NCBI GenBank assembly: GCA_038231615.1
Contig: JBBRLA010000491.1
Coordinates: 1-6,666, forward strand
Direction of reading: 5' to 3'
Length of the DNA: 6,666 nt
Source: JBBRLA01 sp038231615
GTDB lineage: Bacteria > Myxococcota_A > Polyangia > Palsa-1104 > JAEUJZ01
The notes beneath the pieces are model-generated. The model searched no databases. It was not told the DNA's origin and worked only from the letters and a program-made list of their open reading frames with translations. Positions 1 to 5,091 of the stretch are shown one piece after another (the first letter of the stretch is position 1; each line of letters opens with the position of its first letter). The translations under genes and the position numbers were made by a program.

Positions 1-131
1 ATGATGGTCTCGGTGGGCTCCTTGAAGATCAGGACCTCTTCGCCCAGGGGCCCGGGGCGCCTCAGGTCATTGCCAAGAGATAAAACTGTCCCCGTCGGGG
101 AATAGTGAAGTTTGCGTGCGTACTGGGCCAT
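1..131 (-). CDS. 5' end of an unrecognised gene, running off the left edge
   Basis: On the minus strand an ATG at 131-129 opens a frame that stays free of stops to the window edge (43 complete codons), so the gene continues beyond base 1. The start is well supported. GAAGGAG lies at 143-137 (minus) with a 5-base spacer before the ATG, the strongest ribosome-binding site in the window. The protein begins MAQYARKLHYSPTGTVLSLG and continues through a charged stretch, LGEEVLIFKEPTETI, at residues 29-43. It shows no signal peptide or membrane segment. I do not recognise the family, and 43 residues are too few for a functional call. The gene diverges from the first Uma2 gene across about 400 bases, so its promoter should lie in that spacer. 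A chance open frame is possible, but the RBS and plausible amino-acid composition argue for a real gene. Confidence 0.7.
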   Translation of the reverse strand, partial: MAQYARKLHYSPTGTVLSLGNDLRRPGPLGEEVLIFKEPTETI

Positions 132-136
132 GAATT

Positions 137-143
137 CTCCTTC
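137..143 (-). promoter_or_regulatory. Strong Shine-Dalgarno site of the left-edge gene
   Basis: GAAGGAG reads on the minus strand from 143 to 137, five bases (AATTC) before the ATG at 131. It matches the anti-Shine-Dalgarno core over six bases (AAGGAG) and decides the start of the truncated gene. Most other genes in this window have much weaker sites. Confidence 0.7.
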
Positions 144-297
144 GATCGGTGGTTCGGGTTCGCCGGGTCTCTTTTTTCAGGTCGCTCCTTTCTCGTTCGC
201 GGGTGGGGCCCCTTTAGAGGGCTAACTACACGGCGAAGAGCGGGACGCGGCGCTAAGGAGGGCGACGAGGGAGATCAGAGTGGGGACGAAGGGATTC

Positions 298-444
298 ATG
301 AGTTTGCCGAGGGACGAGGTAAGTAGTACAAAGTCGGTTCTTCAGTCAAGAAGAATCTTTGGATTCTCTTCGGGACCCGGGGCCTTTTCAAGTGGGACAG
401 CCAGGGAGTGGAGTGTTGCAGATGCGGCCATGGAAGAAGCCTAG
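298..444 (+). CDS. Possible small ORF, 48 codons, unknown
   Basis: An ATG at 298 opens a frame ending with TAG at 442-444. It is preceded by AAGG at 289-292 with a five-base spacer, a usable ribosome-binding site. The predicted peptide starts MSLPRDEVSSTKSVLQSRR and ends VADAAMEEA. It is polar, rich in Ser and charged residues, and has no membrane segment. I recognise no family. It lies 85 bases upstream of the Uma2 gene, on the same strand. The frame is short enough to be chance, and the RBS is the main reason to list it. Confidence 0.22.
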   Translation: MSLPRDEVSSTKSVLQSRRIFGFSSGPGAFSSGTAREWSVADAAMEEA

Positions 445-460
445 CAGGCCGGCGGTTCCC

Positions 461-487
461 ATGCCAGAAGAGGTCGTCCCCTGGCAT
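461..487. repeat. Perfect 7-bp inverted repeat upstream of the first Uma2 gene
   Basis: ATGCCAG (461-467) is followed after 13 bases by CTGGCAT (481-487), an exact inverted repeat ending 42 bases before the Uma2 start. As DNA it could be an operator. As RNA it could form a hairpin in the leader or between the small ORF and the Uma2 gene. No T-run follows, so an intrinsic terminator is unlikely. Confidence 0.4.
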
Positions 488-496
488 AGTGACCTG

Positions 497-509
497 GGCC
501 GCGGCGGCC
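497..509. repeat. GC-rich 5-bp inverted repeat with 3-base loop
   Basis: GGCCG (497-501), CGG, then CGGCC (505-509) form a perfect short stem with a three-base loop, 20 bases before the Uma2 ATG. It follows closely on the 461-487 inverted repeat. In GC-rich DNA such stems arise easily by chance, so functional weight is low. If transcribed, it could hinder ribosome access to the poorly marked start at 530. Confidence 0.25.
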
Positions 510-529
510 GGTTGCGCTAAGCTCCGTTC

Positions 530-1132
530 ATGTCGAGCGCCGGAAATAAATCCTACCGAGACGACTTGTGGACCCGCGAAGTCCTCCACGGCGTGGAGCT
601 GATGAGTCCACGCCCGGCCATTCGCCATGCCGTGGCGACCACCCGGCTGGGCATCGTCCTGGGCCCTTATGATCAGAGCCTTCACGGACGCGAGGAGGGC
701 GACGACGGGCCCCCGACGGGCCCCGGGGGCTGGTGGTTTGCTTTCGAACCGGAGCTGCATCTGGAGAGAGCGGACGATCCGATCGTACCGGACATCGCCG
801 GCTGGCGTGTGGATCGGGTCCCTGAACTGCCGGACACGGCCCACTGCAAGATCGCACCGGACTGGCTGTGCGAGGCCCTGTCTCCCAGCACCGAGGCATA
901 TGACCGATCCGACAAGCTGGAGATCTACGGGGCCCAGGGAGTGCCACACGTGTGGCTGCTCAGCCCCATCGCCAAGACCCTGGAGGCCTTTCGTCTTCAG
1001 CCCGGCAGCGGTTATGTCCTGGTCAAGACCTTCCGTGGCAAGATCGCCAAGGCAGAGCCCTTTACCGAGGTGATCGTGCCGCTGTCCCGCCTGTGGACGA
1101 TGAAGCTTGCGCATCCCCCCTCTCATGAGTAG
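530..1132 (+). CDS. Uma2 family endonuclease-fold protein (DUF820), 200 aa
   Basis: This is a predicted member of the Uma2/DUF820 family, a PD-(D/E)XK nuclease-like fold whose cellular role is poorly known and which is often present in many copies in cyanobacteria and high-GC bacteria. The family pattern is visible: an opening 'HGVELMSPRPAIRHA' block (residues 20-34), a GGWW-F-EPEL strand (67-75), VPDIAGW with Asp88, WLCEALSPST with Glu115, YDRSDK with Lys129, and GVPHVWLLSP-KTLEAF (137-153). Asp88, Glu115 and Lys129 are the expected catalytic triad, so the site looks intact. The length is normal for the family. The start is the first ATG after an in-frame TAA at 518-520; no clear Shine-Dalgarno precedes it. 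The gene is convergent with a second, different-subtype Uma2 gene at 1252-1833. The family call is secure; an active DNase is only inferred. Confidence 0.87.
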   Translation: MSSAGNKSYRDDLWTREVLHGVELMSPRPAIRHAVATTRLGIVLGPYDQSLHGREEGDDGPPTGPGGWWFAFEPELHLERADDPIVPDIAGWRVDRVPELPDTAHCKIAPDWLCEALSPSTEAYDRSDKLEIYGAQGVPHVWLLSPIAKTLEAFRLQPGSGYVLVKTFRGKIAKAEPFTEVIVPLSRLWTMKLAHPPSHE

Positions 1133-1232
1133 CAAGGGGTGCGGCCTGGTCACCGATAAAATCGAGGTTCTGCAACGCCTCGCCGAAGCCCGCCTCCTGC
1201 CGCGAGTCGTGCCAAAGAAACGGGGAGGCTGA
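1125..1232 (+). CDS. Possible 35-codon ORF overlapping the Uma2 stop
   Basis: An ATG at 1125-1127 sits inside the end of the Uma2 gene (sequence ATGAGTAG, an 8-base overlap) in another frame and runs to TGA at 1230-1232. The peptide begins MSSKGCGLVTDKIEVLQRLA and ends LLPRVVPKKRGG. Its middle would form an amphipathic helix with a basic tail, which looks more protein-like than the surrounding chance frames. There is no independent ribosome-binding site, so expression would rely on translational coupling to the Uma2 gene. I recognise no family. It could also be the fragment of a gene lost between the two Uma2 genes, or chance. Confidence 0.28.
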   Translation: MSSKGCGLVTDKIEVLQRLAEARLLPRVVPKKRGG

Positions 1233-1251
1233 CGCCCACCTGGGCATCCTG

Positions 1252-1833
1252 CTACTGCACGTCGGTCATGTGGTAGAGGTCCTCGATAGACAGAGCACCA
1301 TGCAGGGAAGACACAAACCCGGTGGCGAGGTCGATCTTGTGCCAGGCCACTCCCTGCCGCACATGCTGCTCGACGAGGCGTCGCTCGGTCCAGATGTGCA
1401 AGACCTCCATCAGGGTCGAGATGCTCTTGTAGTGGGCGAGCTTTTCCCCGCGATCGTAGTCCTTGGTCGAAGGGGACAGCACCTCGACGAGGAGCACGGG
1501 ATTCATGAGGCTCATTTCCCCGTCGGGGTCCTTGGGAGCGTAATGGCCCTTGCCGCAGAGCACGCCAGCATCTGGGTACGTGTACTTGAGCTTGCCCCCC
1601 GGCGCGGCGATGTGGATGCGCTGGTCACTTGTGAACACGCCGCAGGGCCGGCCCTTGAGCAGGCCGTGCAGAGCCGCGATGGCGTTGCCGCAAATCAGGT
1701 TGTGGACGGGCTTGGCCCCCGCCATGGCGTAGACCTCCCCGTCGTAGAACTCGTGCTTGGTGGCGCTCTCGTTCTCGAAAGCGAGGTATTGCTCTTCGGT
1801 CCAGTGCATCTGTCGGGCGGCAACGGCGCTCAT
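1252..1833 (-). CDS. Uma2 family endonuclease-fold protein (DUF820), 193 aa
   Basis: A second Uma2/DUF820 protein, of the 'KHEFYDGEVYAMAGA' subtype. Visible blocks, numbered from the chosen start, are WTEEQYLAFE (11-20), KHEFYDGEVYAMAGA with Glu28 (26-40), the H44 that normally follows, YPDAGV with Asp88, LLVEVLSPST with Glu117, YDRGEKLAHYKSI with Lys131, and an EVLHIW strand (143-148) where relatives usually have EYVLV. Asp88, Glu117 and Lys131 fit the PD-(D/E)XK site. The frame is open from 1875, but those first 14 codons (Lys/Pro-rich) lack any ribosome-binding site and precede the conserved region. The ATG at 1833-1831, with a weak GGATGG ahead, fits relatives better. It differs clearly from the other Uma2 gene, so the pair is not a recent duplication. 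A specific biological role is not known. Confidence 0.9.
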   Translation of the reverse strand: MSAVAARQMHWTEEQYLAFENESATKHEFYDGEVYAMAGAKPVHNLICGNAIAALHGLLKGRPCGVFTSDQRIHIAAPGGKLKYTYPDAGVLCGKGHYAPKDPDGEMSLMNPVLLVEVLSPSTKDYDRGEKLAHYKSISTLMEVLHIWTERRLVEQHVRQGVAWHKIDLATGFVSSLHGALSIEDLYHMTDVQ

Positions 1834-1900
1834 GCCATCCACACTAGCAGGCCCTTTTTTATGTGGCCACTTCATTTGTTTGTTGTCGGCATCCCTGCAT

Positions 1901-2028
1901 GGTACCGATCAGACCCTGCTGGACATCTGGCTGCGGCGGGTCGCGGTCGCCCAGAGCGCCGATGAGGTCCTGCGCCCGGTGGGCTGACGGGCACCCTGCG
2001 CCTGATTCGCAAGATCACGGGCGTCTGA
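1901..2028 (+). pseudogene. Possible decayed 3' end of an unidentified gene
   Basis: Between the second Uma2 gene and the SEC-C gene, the plus strand reads as protein-like sequence in one frame from about 1901 to the TGA at 1985-1987: GTDQTLLDIWLRRVAVAQ followed by SADEVLRPVG. A neighbouring frame continues from about 1984 with LTGTLRLIRKITGV to a TGA at 2026-2028. No start codon or ribosome-binding site opens the first segment near the apparent coding part; that frame extends upstream only through the antisense of the Uma2 gene. The pattern suggests the C-terminal remnant of a gene with a frameshift near 1984. The helix-rich tail vaguely recalls C-termini of Rpn/PD-(D/E)XK transposase-type nucleases, but this is a weak impression and I do not assign a family. 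Confidence 0.28.
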
Positions 2029-2097
2029 CCTTCCTATTCTGGGGCCGTTTGTTGATCTTGCCCCTCCATCCTGGACCTTGTGCTATGTCCTTCGCCC

Positions 2098-2805
2098 ATG
2101 CACCAGGTCCACGATATTTTTGCTGCATTCGGGAAGGATCGGCCCCACGTCGCCCTTGACGATCGCGCCTTCGCCGATCTCATGGCCGGCCTGCGCTCCC
2201 TGCTCATCAGCTACGCCAGGAAGCAGTGGCCCTCGCTGCTCTTGCCCGAATACGAGCGCCGCATGCGCGAGGCACGGATCGGCAGCGACCAGTCGGTGAC
2301 CTTCGAGATGCTGGGCGAGGTATGCTGCACCTATCGGCTGCCTGACGGGCGCACCCCGGTGCAGGTCTTCGCCGACGAGGTCCCTGGCCTCTTCGCCGAG
2401 CAGCGAGACACGCTGCGGCGCTGGACGGAGGTCAAAAAGGGCCCCTTCGACATCGTCGAGCAGCGCGGGCAGAAGCTGGAGGTGACCGGCTCGGGCTCGG
2501 TCGGCCCATCGCTTCTGGTCACGCCCTGCCTGGTGGCCTCACCCCCGGGGTTCATGGTCCCGGGTACCTTGCTGATTGCGCGGCTGGTCCCGGTTCGCGA
2601 CTTCTTCATCCACCTGGGCGTTTTCCAGCTGGTCCAGAAGGAGGACCGGGAGCAGGCCGCCCGCTTCCTGCGACAGAAGTTGAACCTTACGGTAAGGAGC
2701 CTCGATCGATGGACGCCGCAGGAAGGCCAGGCCGCACCGGCATCGGAGGCATCCTGCCCGTGTGGGAGCGGACGTCGATACCGGAAGTGCTGCCGGCCCC
2801 GCTGA
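2098..2805 (+). CDS. SEC-C motif (zinc-binding) domain protein, 235 aa
   Basis: The C-terminus carries a SEC-C motif: Cys-Pro-Cys-Gly-Ser-Gly then Tyr-Arg-Lys-Cys-Cys, with Cys220, Cys222, Cys231 and Cys232 counted from the ATG at 2098. The C-x-C-x8-C-C spacing is that of the zinc-binding tail of SecA and many uncharacterised proteins, where it mediates contact with proteins or ribosomes. The preceding 200 residues are not SecA. There is a helical N-terminus (about 1-70), then a beta-rich part (about 75-180) with an RWTEVKKGPFDIVE segment and a PGTLLIARLVPV strand, then a helix ending in a basic region. SEC-C proteins with similar bodies occur widely as hypotheticals. A GTG at 2080 would add six residues; neither start has a good ribosome-binding site. 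The gene is convergent with the 431-residue gene, with 56 bases between stops. Substrate and role are unknown. Confidence 0.78.
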   Translation: MHQVHDIFAAFGKDRPHVALDDRAFADLMAGLRSLLISYARKQWPSLLLPEYERRMREARIGSDQSVTFEMLGEVCCTYRLPDGRTPVQVFADEVPGLFAEQRDTLRRWTEVKKGPFDIVEQRGQKLEVTGSGSVGPSLLVTPCLVASPPGFMVPGTLLIARLVPVRDFFIHLGVFQLVQKEDREQAARFLRQKLNLTVRSLDRWTPQEGQAAPASEASCPCGSGRRYRKCCRPR

Positions 2806-2861
2806 TATTGAGCCGGCCGTCGGCGAAAACGCGGTCGAGTCGCCACCGTGATGGCCCGGCT

Positions 2862-4157
2862 TCACGCATCCTGCCGGCGGAGCACCAGCAGCACCGGCCC
2901 CCGCTCGACAATCTGGTAGCGCTCCGTGTCCGCCTCGTCTTCCGCCTGAAGTTCCGATCCAGGCAGCAGGGAAATCCGCCGGGGCACGTAAAGGCCGTCC
3001 GCTTCCGGCCCCAGACGACCCTGCGAGAGCAGGCGGCAAGCATACCACAGGACGTCCCGGGCCCGGTCCTCCTGCCGCCCCTCCGGCACCTGCACGACCA
3101 CATCCGGCAGCCCGAGCGACTCCATGCCGGCGCTCTGATAGCAAGCCCGCCCTTCCCACTGTGCCAGGTCCCAGTCGATCCAGAACAGAAAGGGCACCGC
3201 CGGCCGATCCTCAGGGCCGAGCTGGTTTTGGGCGATCTCCGCCGGCTTCACCGCCTTGTTGGCGCGGTTCAGCAGCACCGCGGTGGCCCCGGTATCCCGG
3301 CTCAGCAGCGCACGACATAGGTCCGAGAGCAGGCGCACCTCGCCGTCGGGGCCGCAGGGCGGCGGCGGCCCATCCGCGCTTCCGGGCAAGAGCGCCGCGA
3401 TCCGGGGGGTGTGGGGCCCACCAACGAAAAGACCGACGTGGGCCGGGCCCAGGGGCTCGTGGCCCGGGTAGGGAAGCGGCTGGTGCAAAAGAAAGGCCCG
3501 CCGCGCCTTGCCGCCGACCTCGCCCCGGACCTCGGCGGAGAAGCCGGGGAGCCGTTGACCTTTGCGCAAAAGCGGGATCAGCCGCACCGCCGGCCGTGGA
3601 AACGAGGGGCTGCGCAGGAGCCCCGCCAGGGCCGCTGCGTCCTCGGGCAGTGGGCGCGCAAGGGTCACGGTCAGGACGAAGAAGGCATCCAGGGCCCGAT
3701 CCGGTCCCGCGGGCAGCTTCCGGCTCTTGTCCCTGGCCCAGGGGGGCTCACCGCCGCGCACGGTCCCCAGGGCGGACGGGTCCTTCCCGGCCACGGCACG
3801 TTCTACCTGATGAATGCGCAGGCGGGCCGCATACTCGGTCTCGGTCCCGGGACGCAGGCGCAGGCGCGTCGCCCACAGGCCCTCCTCGGGCTCGCGCAGG
3901 GTGCCGGTGGCGAGCACCTCGATGGACAGGCCGATGAGGGGCTGAAACCCCTGGCAGGCCGGCAGGCTGAAGCGGACCTCCGCGCCATCGGAAAGGGCCA
4001 GCGTCCCCACCCCGTCGGAGTCGATCCAGTCCTCGATCTTGCCGGCGATGGGCGAGACCTCGGCGCTGCGTTCGGGTACCGGCGGGGAGGGGCGCGACGG
4101 AAGGGGGGTCGGGCGGTCCCGGCGCAGCCATTGTGCAAGGCGCGAGAGGATGGACAT
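2862..4157 (-). CDS. Unrecognised 431-aa protein: cold-shock-like N-terminus, DUF4261-like C-terminus
   Basis: No characterised family is recognised. After a short helix (1-12) and a Pro/Arg-rich linker (13-32), residues 38-100 read like a cold-shock/OB-type barrel: GKIEDWIDSDGVGTLALSDG, then EVRF, a cysteine-containing turn and LIGLSIEVLATG. A charged middle section follows. From about 157 to 400 the order of elements recalls DUF4261: FFVLTVTLARPLP, a GLFVGG strand, ATAVLLNRANKAVKP (291-305), VPFLFWIDWDL (321-331), SLGLPDVVVQVP (347-358) and a helix DRARDVLWYACRLLSQG (364-380). The cold-shock RNA-binding aromatic motifs are not clearly present, so nucleic-acid binding is uncertain. There is no signal peptide or membrane span, so it is probably cytoplasmic. 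The ATG at 4157 is immediately preceded by AAGAGG with no spacer, which is unusual. It lies 21 bases after the SDR gene on the same strand, so the two are probably co-transcribed. Family assignments here are from memory and tentative. Confidence 0.75.
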   Translation of the reverse strand: MSILSRLAQWLRRDRPTPLPSRPSPPVPERSAEVSPIAGKIEDWIDSDGVGTLALSDGAEVRFSLPACQGFQPLIGLSIEVLATGTLREPEEGLWATRLRLRPGTETEYAARLRIHQVERAVAGKDPSALGTVRGGEPPWARDKSRKLPAGPDRALDAFFVLTVTLARPLPEDAAALAGLLRSPSFPRPAVRLIPLLRKGQRLPGFSAEVRGEVGGKARRAFLLHQPLPYPGHEPLGPAHVGLFVGGPHTPRIAALLPGSADGPPPPCGPDGEVRLLSDLCRALLSRDTGATAVLLNRANKAVKPAEIAQNQLGPEDRPAVPFLFWIDWDLAQWEGRACYQSAGMESLGLPDVVVQVPEGRQEDRARDVLWYACRLLSQGRLGPEADGLYVPRRISLLPGSELQAEDEADTERYQIVERGPVLLVLRRQDA

Positions 4158-4178
4158 CCTCTTGCAGGATAGCCCATG

Positions 4179-5000
4179 TCAGATGAAAAAATCCGGCAGA
4201 AGCTCGTGGCCGGGGAAAACGGCGTAGGGGGACAGATCGGTGACCCCGACAGAGGACAGCACCTCGTCGTCGATGAAGAAGTTGCCGGTGCACTCGCGGC
4301 TGGGACGGCACAGGATGACGTGGGCCGCGTCGGCCATGATCTCCGGCTTGCGGCAGCGTTTCATGGCCTCGTCGCCACCCAGCAGGTTGTTCACCGCGGC
4401 GGTGGCGATGGCGGTGCGCGGCCACAGGCAGTTGAAGGCCACGCCGTCGTCGCGGAACTCCTCGGACATGCCGAAGGCGAAGAAGCTCATGCCGTACTTG
4501 GCCAGGGTGTAGGCCGAGTGGGGCGCGAACCACCGCTTCTCGATGGTCAGCGGCGGCGAAAGGTTTAGGACGTGGGGGTTTGCGGCCTGCTTCAGGTGGG
4601 GCAGGCACTTCTGCGAGCACAGGAAGGTGCCCCGGGCGTTGATCTGGTGCATCAGATCGTAGCGTTTCATCGTCGTGTGCAGCGTGCCGGTCAGCGAGAT
4701 GGCGCTGGCGTTGTTGATGAGGATGTCGATGCCGCCGAAGGTGGCCACCGCCTTGTGCACGGCCTGCTCGACCTGGTCCTCGAAGCGGATGTCCACCTGC
4801 AGGGGCAACGCCTTGCCGCCGGCCGCCTCGATCTCCTGGGCGGCGGTGAAGATGGTCCCCGGCAGCCGCGGGTCGGCCTCGACGCTTTTGGCCACGATGA
4901 CGATGTTGGCGCCATCGCGCGCGGCGCGTCGGGCAATTTCCAGGCCGATGCCCCGGCTGGCGCCCGTGATGAAGAGGGTCTTGTTGCGAAGGTCGCTCAT
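4179..5000 (-). CDS. SDR family oxidoreductase, HSDL2-like, 273 aa
   Basis: A classical short-chain dehydrogenase/reductase that should use NAD(P)(H) to oxidise or reduce a carbonyl/hydroxyl substrate in the cytoplasm. The cofactor motif TGASRGIG is at residues 12-19, NNAS at 96-99, catalytic Asn121, Ser148 in the LNLSPP segment, and the YxxxK pair Tyr164/Lys168 in SAYTLAKYGM. The whole tetrad is present. Segments such as LPGTIFTAAQEIEAAGGKAL, FLCSQKCLPHLKQAANPH, WPRTAIATAAV, LLGGDEAM and RECTGNFFIDDEVL are characteristic of the HSDL2 (hydroxysteroid dehydrogenase-like 2) branch. The animal protein has a C-terminal SCP2 lipid-transfer domain; this one ends right after the SDR fold, as do many bacterial members. 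A fatty-acid or acyl-CoA-related substrate is inferred from that relationship only. It is the first gene of a likely two-gene minus-strand transcript. The start has only a weak GGGA upstream. Confidence 0.95.
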   Translation of the reverse strand: MSDLRNKTLFITGASRGIGLEIARRAARDGANIVIVAKSVEADPRLPGTIFTAAQEIEAAGGKALPLQVDIRFEDQVEQAVHKAVATFGGIDILINNASAISLTGTLHTTMKRYDLMHQINARGTFLCSQKCLPHLKQAANPHVLNLSPPLTIEKRWFAPHSAYTLAKYGMSFFAFGMSEEFRDDGVAFNCLWPRTAIATAAVNNLLGGDEAMKRCRKPEIMADAAHVILCRPSRECTGNFFIDDEVLSSVGVTDLSPYAVFPGHELLPDFFI

Positions 5001-5008
5001 GGTCCCGG

Positions 5009-5015
5009 TTTATAC
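5009..5015 (-). promoter_or_regulatory. Possible -10 box close to the SDR start
   Basis: On the minus strand GTATAAA (5015-5009) stands eight bases before the SDR ATG at 5000. It is the only AT-rich patch in the 91-base divergent spacer and resembles TATAAT. A start of transcription about seven bases downstream would fall almost on the ATG, giving a leaderless or near-leaderless mRNA. That would fit the poor ribosome-binding site. No convincing -35 box is seen at the matching distance. Confidence 0.3.
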
Positions 5016-5091
5016 AACGAAAGCGGGGCCCCAGGCACCGCATCTCTTGCACGGGCCACACAGGTCGGGCGGTTCGTGTTTTCATGGATGC

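Larger units (their letters stand above)
132..529. other. Long spacer without a convincing long gene
   Basis: About 400 bases separate the left-edge gene (minus) from the first Uma2 gene (plus), and both upstream regions must lie here. The stretch holds a pyrimidine tract near 169-178 (CTCTTTTTTC), an orphan TAAGGAGG at 254-261 with no start codon at usable distance, a possible 48-codon ORF at 298-444, and inverted repeats at 461-487 and 497-509. A TTGACT hexamer on the minus strand (349-344) resembles a -35 box, but no good -10 box stands at the right spacing. Open frames here on the other strand look like chance GC-rich frames. They are Arg/Gly/Pro-rich and match no family I know. No tRNA cloverleaf or mobile-element end was seen. 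Confidence 0.6.

Noticed and set aside
205..222. Short stem GCCC...GGGC near 207-221 as a terminator or RNA element.
   Set aside because: Only four base pairs with a seven-base loop, no T-run, and no extension into a larger fold.
169..323. Eukaryote-like splice signals: a pyrimidine tract ending in CAG near 169-180 and GAGGTAAGT near 315-323.
   Set aside because: The acceptor-like site precedes the donor-like site, and all surrounding genes are uninterrupted bacterial genes. Chance resemblance.
105..326. A 73-codon plus-strand frame starting MKFACVLGHEF.
   Set aside because: Its first part is antisense to the better supported minus-strand gene with a strong RBS. The rest is Arg/Gly-rich frame typical of non-coding GC-rich DNA.
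296..1153. A 285-codon minus-strand frame across the first Uma2 gene.
   Set aside because: It is antisense to a gene with clear Uma2 motifs, and its own translation shows no family pattern.
530..1833. The Uma2 pair as a toxin-antitoxin or restriction-modification system.
   Set aside because: No methyltransferase, antitoxin-like DNA-binding protein or paired operon structure is present; the genes are convergent rather than co-directional.
2806..2861. GC-rich short inverted repeats (GCCGG/CGGC type) between the convergent SEC-C and 431-residue genes as a bidirectional terminator.
   Set aside because: Stems are only about four base pairs, and no T-run flanks them on either strand.
3748..5085. 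A 445-codon minus-strand frame across the SDR gene and the start of the 431-residue gene.
   Set aside because: It is rich in His, Arg and Pro, as expected for the shifted frame of GC-rich genes, and overlaps the SDR gene, which has a full catalytic motif set.
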